A DNA stretch of 64,000 nt. Origin: Ischnura elegans (Eukaryota; Arthropoda; Insecta; Odonata; Coenagrionidae). A program made the position numbers and the translations under genes. The notes beneath the pieces are model-generated. The model did no database searches, was not told the origin of the DNA, and saw only the letters and a list, made by a program, of their open reading frames with translations. Shown here one piece after another: positions 57,391-64,000 of this stretch (within the stretch, counting starts at the first letter, position 1; every line of letters begins with the position of its first letter). Where the stretch lies: NCBI RefSeq assembly GCF_921293095.1, contig NC_060247.1, forward strand, positions 53,603,111-53,667,110. The letters are read 5' to 3'.

Positions 57391-57675
57391 GAATATAATT
57401 GTTTCAATCAGTACAGCATATAAGCGTGTATCTTGCTCTATTAATTGTACGGTGTGTCTGCCATATTCCTCAGGGATTTTAATAAAATAATCGCTTTCCT
57501 CGTAACAATGGGCGTATTTTAAAAGATTTCCGTTCCACGTACATTTACACTTGAACCTAAATTGGTGAACTAGTTTGCAAGTATGATCATTGCTCCTAAT
57601 AAATCTTAGAAGAGGAGTAAGGTTGGTAATGGGGCATTTTTTATACTCACCAAGTATTGCTCGGGATTTCTTCAT
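57385..57675 (-). CDS. Unrecognised 96-codon ORF
   Basis: Begins MKKSRAILGEYKKCPITNL and includes HQFRFKCKCTWNGNLLKYA, HCYEESDYFIKIPEEYG and RLYAVLIETIIFS before the stop. It contains five Cys, one Trp and several Tyr and His, unlike the low-complexity frames elsewhere. The frame stays open 9 codons upstream of the ATG. No signal peptide, membrane helix or domain is recognised. Its 3' end slightly overlaps the duplicated block to the left. It could be a small gene, a TE-derived exon or chance. Confidence 0.3.
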   Translation of the reverse strand: MKKSRAILGEYKKCPITNLTPLLRFIRSNDHTCKLVHQFRFKCKCTWNGNLLKYAHCYEESDYFIKIPEEYGRHTVQLIEQDTRLYAVLIETIIFS

Positions 57676-58620
57676 TTCACGGGATAATAAGGGCGGCTGG
57701 CTATATCAAAATCATCGAAAGCACGTTCAAAATTGAGGACTTAAGATTTCCCCCCCAATTTAAGCGTTGAAGTTGAGGAGATTTTAGATGTTCAGAGCAT
57801 TTTTCCTTCAAGTAAGGGCTTTATTTCAGCTATTTTTTCGGCTATATCTTTGAGTGTTAACTAATTTTTTACTCTTCTCTGACGTTCTGACGTCAATAAG
57901 CGAGTTCGTCCTGTTTTCTTGTAGTTTCTAGGTAACCATTTACAAAAATCATTTCCACGAATGGGATAGTAAATTGGTTGACACTGTATTTGGCCGACAG
58001 TTATGTGAAAATTGCCCTAATTCAGGTCCGAAATCCATATCATGCCATGATAAATTCATCACATCCGTCGGCAATCATTATATTTTATTACAGCATTCAC
58101 GGCTGTGTGGAACATTTTTTTTCAAATTTGGTTTTAGGGTATGGTAATCAGTAATATTATGCTTTATAGGCTTTGTGCCTAATTTTTAGGGACTAATGGA
58201 TTTGTTTTTGCTTTATTCCCAGTGCTATGCAACCCAAAGAACTTCCTTCAATGCGACTAGAGTGTCCTTTACTTGACGCCTCTTATCTCGATGTATCTTG
58301 TTGCCTCACTGCCTCAAATTTTGCTCATTGCTAACGTAATTACTGCCAAGGATGAGTTATTTTTAATGAAATTGCCGACAGCTCGAAAGAAATGTATCCA
58401 AGAAAACATACTGTAGTGAGCATTCACCTAAAAGCCTTTAAATGTTAATCCTAGAACCAAGTTCATTGATCGACTGAATTTGGACCATGAGACTTATTCG
58501 GAAGATTAAAAATGCATTAAAAGTATATGAAGAATTCTATGAGGGAAGTCAATGTTTTTCGCTCTGTGACAAATGTACTTTTAATTATTTAAAGTTAAAT
58601 GAAGCTAACTATCGGTGCAC
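57676..58620. other. AT-rich non-coding sequence
   Basis: Nothing recognised apart from the left target-site copy of the next element (58613-58620). Confidence 0.4.
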
Positions 58621-58873
58621 CAGTGGCGTAGCGAGGAGGGAGGTCTGAACCTCCTTCCTCCCGAAATATAAAAACACAATTACTTTCCTTCATGAAAAAA
58701 AAACAAAATATTGAAAAGTCATGAATTTACAAAATTTCTCTTTGACAAATGAAGTTTTTTAGATTATTACATGCGTTAAAATTAATTTTAAACCCTCTAC
58801 TTTGTACCCTGTTTTTTTTTATTTTCCCCCATGGTTTTGGGCTCCCCTGACGAGATCCCTGACTACCTTACCG
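58621..58873. mobile_element. Non-autonomous hAT-type element, 253 bp
   Basis: The left end is CAGTGGCGTAGCGAGG, a common hAT terminus, and the right end, reverse complemented, CGGTAAGGTAGTCAGG (11 of 16 identical). Flanks CGGTGCAC (58613-58620) and CGGTGTAC (58874-58881) match at 7 of 8, consistent with an aged 8-bp TSD. An internal GGAGGT/ACCTCC hairpin lies near the left end. No coding. Confidence 0.7.
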
Positions 58874-58881
58874 CGGTGTAC

Positions 58882-59763
58882 ATTGGTTTTTCAAAAGTTA
58901 TTCTGGGTTTATGGCTTTTATAACCCGATATGGGTGAAAATTAAATTAATATACTTTTGTTACCGAGGATGACCATGGAAACGGCGAGGAGTGTTAAGAA
59001 TATTGACAGATTACCAGGATTTTCGATTACCAGGAATTTGTTTTAGAAAAAGTCTTGAGAGAGAGTGAGAGAGTCAAGGTGATATCCTTTCATGTACGCA
59101 TGATTTTCAATGTAGGCATGAATTAAGATCATGGCTGTGATAAATAATCCAGGGGAAAGAGCCTTAAAGTTTATACGTATTTAATGTGCAAGCTGGCGTA
59201 CACTATCGTGGAAAGTATTGGAGACATTTTTGGAAGCATCTGAAAGGACACTTTTAGTTTTAAAGAATAAAAAACATGAAAAGATAAATTAAAAAAACCA
59301 TGAAGGTGCTATCAGCTCAATCATAATCCACGCTTGGGAGGTGTTAGAATTTACTTTCAGAAGAGAATTTGATATCGAGGTGGAAAATGAGAATTTTTAA
59401 AATGATGTACGAATCCCGGAATGAAGACAAGCAGTGAAAGGTAAGAAGAATGAAGAATAGTGACATTTTATTGGGATAAAGTAACAAATAAACAAATCAA
59501 GACATGTGCTGGGTATGATTAAAGAATCGACTAGAAATTTATAGGTGAAGAAAAGACCAAGCAAAAAAGGTCGTCAACGTAGGGGAAACTTTGATGAAAT
59601 TAAGAAAATATATGTTGAAAAATCTCCATATCATTAGGAAAGAAGTTATAAATACGTAATGGCCATGGTCTTGCGTGGACTGTATTTCCGGAAACGATGA
59701 TAATGAGTGTATCTTAGCATTCACAATTCGATCACGTTCCATATTATACTCATGTGCTCAAAA
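58882..59763. other. AT-rich sequence, nothing recognised
   Basis: No frame or repeat of note. Confidence 0.4.
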
Positions 59764-60393
59764 TTTTTTCATCGTCATCACTGGTCAACAATCCTAGTAT
59801 TGGTTTGACGCAGCTCTCCACTCAGTTCTCGTATCAGGTAATATTTTCACACCTACGTATTTCTTCTCTTTCACATCTCTCTTTACTTGTTCCATATATT
59901 TTGTTCGAGGCCTTCCTTTTCCATTCTTGCCTTCCACTTGTCCTTCGACGATTGTCTTCATCAGGCCATCATGTCTCAAGATGTGGCCTATGAGGTTGTT
60001 CCGTCTTCTTATTAAGGTTTTCATGAGGCTTCTCTTCTCTCCTAGTCTTCTTAGGACTTCCTCGTTACTAACTCGGTCGATCCATTTGATTTTCATCATT
60101 CTTCTGTAGCACCATATTTCACCACATCCTTGCTTTCTCCGCTGCGGTCATTGTCCATGCCTCACTTCCGTATAGGAGCATACTCCAGATGTAGGTTCCT
60201 ATAAATTGTTTCTTTACATCCATATTTAAGTTTCCCGCTGTAAGCAGGTCTCTCTTTTGGTGGAATGCTCTCTTCGCCTGGGCTATTCTGCTGATAATTT
60301 CTTTCTTGCTTCTCCCGTCACTAGTTATCTTGCTTCCCAAATAACAGAATTCATCCACTTCTATCAGTTTTTGCCTCCCTATTTTAAATTTTT
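59764..60393 (-). pseudogene. LINE (non-LTR retrotransposon) 5'-truncated 3' end
   Basis: Minus-strand frames encode KLIEVDEFCYLGSKITSDGR, ISRIAQAKRAFHQKRDLL, FIGTYIWSMLLYGSEAWTMT, then after a frameshift near 60118 IWCYRRMMKIKWIDRVSNEE, IGHILRHDGLMKTIVEGQV, GRPRTKYMEQVKRDV and the C-terminus EWRAASNQY. YLG, GSEAWT, AFEMWCYRRM-like and LGHILRH are the usual post-palm landmarks of LINE reverse transcriptases. The palm domain and endonuclease are absent. The 3' end has a GTTGACCAGTGATGACGATG tail. The clade (RTE, CR1/L2 or other) cannot be fixed from this part. Confidence 0.88.
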
Positions 60394-62949
60394 TATCTAG
60401 TTAATAATGGAATATGGTCGATGGCAATTTGTATTCATCAAATACTGGTTTCCACGAGTTTCATGTTTAAGTAGGTATGAATTGGGAATCTTCGCATTGT
60501 TTATAATAAATTGCATTCTAAAAGATCAATCAAAATTGAAGCAAAATAAAGCATGGCTGAGAAAGGTAGAAGCACAAAACGATATTTCAAGAAAATACTG
60601 TATGAAATGGCGAAAAAAGAGCAATGGAAGACAGTGATGGAAGGTTATTAGAGTGTATGTTTACTTATGTTGCTTCACAGTGAATTTGCACTGCTCATAA
60701 ATCGTTCCTTTTCCTAGTGGGAACAAAACTTTTAATGACTGCGTTCACTTCCCAATCATTCTGATGATTTATCTATCGTTAAATGAGCCAAGGTGAAGAC
60801 CCATATCCACTATCAGAAAACACTTATGTAAAGTGCACTGTAAATATAGATTTGAATCATGAAATTGGATCATAAAAATTGCTTTTCAAGCCAAATTTTT
60901 TAAAGCTTAAATCTAGGGAAATCTTTTAATTTTGATTTCATATCAGTTTCCTCATGAGTTCGTTTCTAAAATCGATGCGGAAAAAAGTCAGTGACAATGT
61001 ATGGAAACATTTGGATGTAATTTTATTTTTTTAAATGATTAATGCCAATTCTTAAAATTTACTTTAAAATTGTAGATGACAGATTTTGATGACAATTCAA
61101 TTATAAATTTCAGGAAGTGGTGTGGCAAAGGCCTTCATTTAGGGAGTAGGTAAACATATCAACTGCTAATGAATGCATGGCCGAAAAGTGAAAGCGTTAT
61201 AGATATCAGCCTGTATTAAGGTTACTTCATGTAATGCCAGAAAGAAAAGAACTAAGAAGAAATGAATACTTTTTTCGGCATTATAATATCATATTATCCC
61301 CAAGAGAAGTCCATCTTCTTACTTAATGATCGTTTTCTTTATATTCTCTGTGAGAATGCGTATTGGCACTTAAATCTGTCAAAGACCCTAGAAACAATAC
61401 AGTGAAATTTCTGGTGATTACGAAGGCTTCCGTACAAACACTCTTACAGGGCTTTAACTTTACGTCAGTGCAATAAACGTAGGGTAGTATGATACAGCCA
61501 TTCATTGGAATTAACACGGAGTTTGAAAGGTAAGGGTTGGGAACGAATCTCGCTGCCTGTATGCGGTAATTTTTTTAAATAATTCTTCGTCGCAAGGCGT
61601 TTATGTGAGGCAAAAATAAAACGAGACATTTATATAAGCTTTTCTGGGGATTTGGGAATTCCCTCCGATTGATCGAAAGGCGTTTGGCTACAAGATATCT
61701 GAGTATGTAGGTTCCCGCGCGCGGGAGCTCCCTCTTCCAAGAACGCGCATGATCCGTACGCCCGTGAACTCCCCCTTGTGCGAGTGGCGAGTGGCGAGTA
61801 ACGGTCGAACATGACGACAGCACTTTCGAAGAGTAAATGAAGGTCACACGCCGGACGGACGCTAAGCTACCTTTCGGAGGTTCGAATTCGATTCTTAATT
61901 ATTTTCTTGCGCGACGAGGAGGTTACTTAAGTCTTCATCCTGAAACTGTATTCGTCTGTTTTTTTATGGCAATTTATTAGAATCTCATGTAAAAAGAAGT
62001 GCGAATCAGCCGAGTAATTTATGGGGGAGAACGCATATTTTGTGGTCGTTTGAAATTCTGTTTTTATATCTTGCGGGGTGGAAGAAGAGTTTCAGTTAAA
62101 TTGATTTGTTTTTATCATTTATTGTGCACTTGTATCCTGAGGAGGAAATATGGTCCAGTTGTTAACACTGACAATTTTTGACTGACTCCTGTTCAGCATT
62201 GTGTGGCAAATGGACTTTGGACCTGGGTACATACGAATACACCAAGGAACTATATGATGTCTCGCACTAATTTCTCCATTAAACCGAAAATAAAAACGAG
62301 AGATAATTTCACGCATAAACAGCATGTGGAATTAGTTAACTTTTTGTAGAAATACGATTAGCTAGATTTAATGCCGTGATCCTGGTAGCTAGTATTACTT
62401 TTCCGGGATTAAGGTTGGCTATCCATAAGGATTGCCATAATTGTTATGTTTATGTCGGTCGTATTTGATTAATAAGTCGGAGAAAATGTTTGCTCAAGTG
62501 TTTCATTTACTCAGGAGAAAAATTACGATAAAAATAATTTCAATGGTAATCAATGAAAAATAGTTCAGTAGTACGTAATTTTTCCATTTTTACTGATGGG
62601 TGCTTCCTTTAGCATATTTAACGGTCACTTTCACTTATATTTTTAAGGCGAAATATTCTTAAGGAAAAAAATTCTGGAATCCATTACGAGCTCGAATCCA
62701 TGCTCAATGAGAGTAAAAATTAACCAGAGAAATCCGATGCATGTCCGAGCATAATACATGGTTTCCAAATAATATTTCATCACTGTTGAATGCATCAATT
62801 TTTAATAATGATATGAATCCATTCATATTGATTATAAATGTAGTATTTCTGCCCAATGTGCTATTGTCAGCAATTGCTCATGACAATATATATTTGTAAA
62901 AAATGTAATTATTGTGCCATTTTTGAACGATTTCCTTCCTTCTTTTCAG
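60394..62949. other. AT-rich sequence with GC patch near 61.7 kb; no gene recognised
   Basis: 60407-60637 holds a 76-codon unrecognised frame. 61.6-61.9 kb is GC-richer and includes the hairpin-prone GCGCGCGGGAGC. Nothing else found. The right end is the polypyrimidine tract of the candidate exon. Confidence 0.35.
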
Positions 62950-62997
62950 GATTTTAAGTGACTCTAATGAAATTGGATACGTCATGGAGACTGCAAA
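62950..62997 (+). CDS. Candidate 48-nt internal coding exon
   Basis: An excellent acceptor (GATTTCCTTCCTTCTTTTCAG) ends at 62949 and an excellent donor (GTAAGTA) starts at 62998. The 48-nt segment is a multiple of three and only one frame is open: ILSDSNEIGYVMETA, plus split codons. The other two frames stop at once. The peptide is not recognised. If real, the gene lies on + with flanking exons outside the searched motifs or outside this window, and much of the surrounding AT-rich DNA would be intron. Confidence 0.4.
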
Positions 62998-64000
62998 GTA
63001 AGTAAAAATCTTTATCTAAATGACTTCCTTGTGAATCTTATTCGTAGGGAAATAAGTAATTAAAGTTTTTGATGGATAGTAAATTTGATCCCACTTATGA
63101 ATTGCATAGACTGGGATGAACCCAGACTGTGTGTGTATGCAAACCAATTATTGGCCCTTTTAGCTCGAGCAGTTTAATTGGGAAAAGTATTGCATAGCCA
63201 GTGACTCTATTTTAATATTTCTTGCAATATGACATATGGTTACATGTGTAATATATGTAACCATTCATAAAATAAAGTCTCATATTAAGCGACTGTTAGG
63301 CAAAAATTTTAGTTTTTCTGTAAGACTTGCTACAATGAATTTCTGAGCAAATCATTTTCTACATTGACGTAAAATTGTGTCATATTAACGTCTACCGTAA
63401 ACTGATTTTTAAGCCGGTAGTAAAACGAAAAGGATTTTATGGAAAAAACACGGATTCCTGTACCCTTTCCTTCGTGGTGTTAGTACTTCAATTGTAACTA
63501 TTTTTAGTCATGAATTTTAAATGTTGATCAAATGGCATACTATTTGTGAGAGGGTATTTAAATATCTGCTTTTGAAAAAGTCAATCGATCATAAAGAAAT
63601 ACTGTGACCTGGATTTTATATAATTGCTTGCGTGCGTCACACATCCTGCTCAGGGAGTGACACCTGAGAATCTGTCTGAAAAAAATAGTGTTTCCGAAAG
63701 TCGGGGCCAATTTAAATTGTAGTACACTGGTGGAAGCTATCATCGAGGGATAGAATCTTTTAGTCTAATTTTATCCTCGGAAAAATCGAATGAAAGTGTT
63801 TTTGCTCGAATTTTTAACTCTTTATGTGCTCAATATTAAATGTACTAAAATCACATCCTGGTACCCATGTCCGTGTACACGAAGAGCTGGAATGTTGTGA
63901 ATATCCTTGAAACAGGATAAGCAACAATATAGGCAACAGTAATGGCTGATTAAACATTGATAAGAGCGTGATGTGGTGACACCTAGAGAAATTATTCGTC
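62998..64000. other. AT-rich sequence to the window end
   Basis: Contains GGTTACATGTGTAATATATG with TAACC shortly after (63238-63262), a short palindrome. Nothing else recognised. It would be intron if the candidate exon at 62.95 kb is real. Confidence 0.35.

Noticed and set aside
1-64000. CRISPR array, operons or prokaryotic or viral gene clusters
   Set aside because: No regularly spaced direct repeats with unique spacers, no dense co-directional ORFs and no recognisable viral genes; the content is that of a repeat-rich animal genome.

Overview
This looks like a gene-poor stretch of a large arthropod nuclear genome, most likely an insect. It is AT-rich, with isolated GC-rich islands and strand-asymmetric polypyrimidine or polypurine tracts. 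There are no operons, no Shine-Dalgarno-spaced genes and no long conserved ORFs. There is one canonical eukaryotic tRNA with a T-run terminator, spliceosomal-type splice signals, and many decayed DNA transposons, SINE-like tRNA derivatives, foldback elements and LINE 3' ends. The species cannot be named from the sequence alone.

Layout. 0-9.9 kb: a small TIR element, tRNA-Asp(GTC), a diverged tandem duplication, and at 6.07-6.22 kb on the minus strand an exon encoding most of a THAP zinc-finger domain. Its predicted start codon reads ATA, and a block upstream of it recurs inverted at 2.6 kb. 9.9-11.1 kb: two non-autonomous hAT elements back to back, each with a perfect 8-bp target-site duplication (TSD); the first holds a tRNA-like repeat. 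11-34 kb: pyrimidine-rich or purine-rich tracts, an exact 115-bp direct repeat, a MITE built of TATTTCAAATAC modules, and a tandem duplication interrupted by a tRNA-like SINE. 34.2-36.5 kb: a 1.1-kb TIR element with a 3-bp TSD, and a third hAT. 38.6-39.3 kb: a foldback and a complete SINE with a 9-bp TSD. 41.6-42.3 kb: a GC-rich island with a TATA box. 43.4-47.2 kb: three long foldbacks of one family (other members at 20.5 and 38.6 kb) that share a small stem-loop core ending in GAAAC. 47.9-60.4 kb: four copies of a CCCTGCGAGCCACC repeat, four fragments of a non-LTR retrotransposon 3' end, nested tandem duplications, an inverted pair of tRNA-like sequences, an unrecognised 96-codon ORF and a fourth hAT. 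60.4-64 kb: mostly featureless, with one strong candidate 48-nt exon at 62,950-62,997.

The only confidently functional gene is tRNA-Asp. The THAP exon is confidently recognised by motif, but whether it is functional is uncertain. The most notable structures are the foldback family with its covarying core, the THAP exon and its duplicated upstream block, and a short coding-like peptide conserved between two distant loci (43.1 and 53.7 kb). All of this was read by eye; no alignments or database searches were run.
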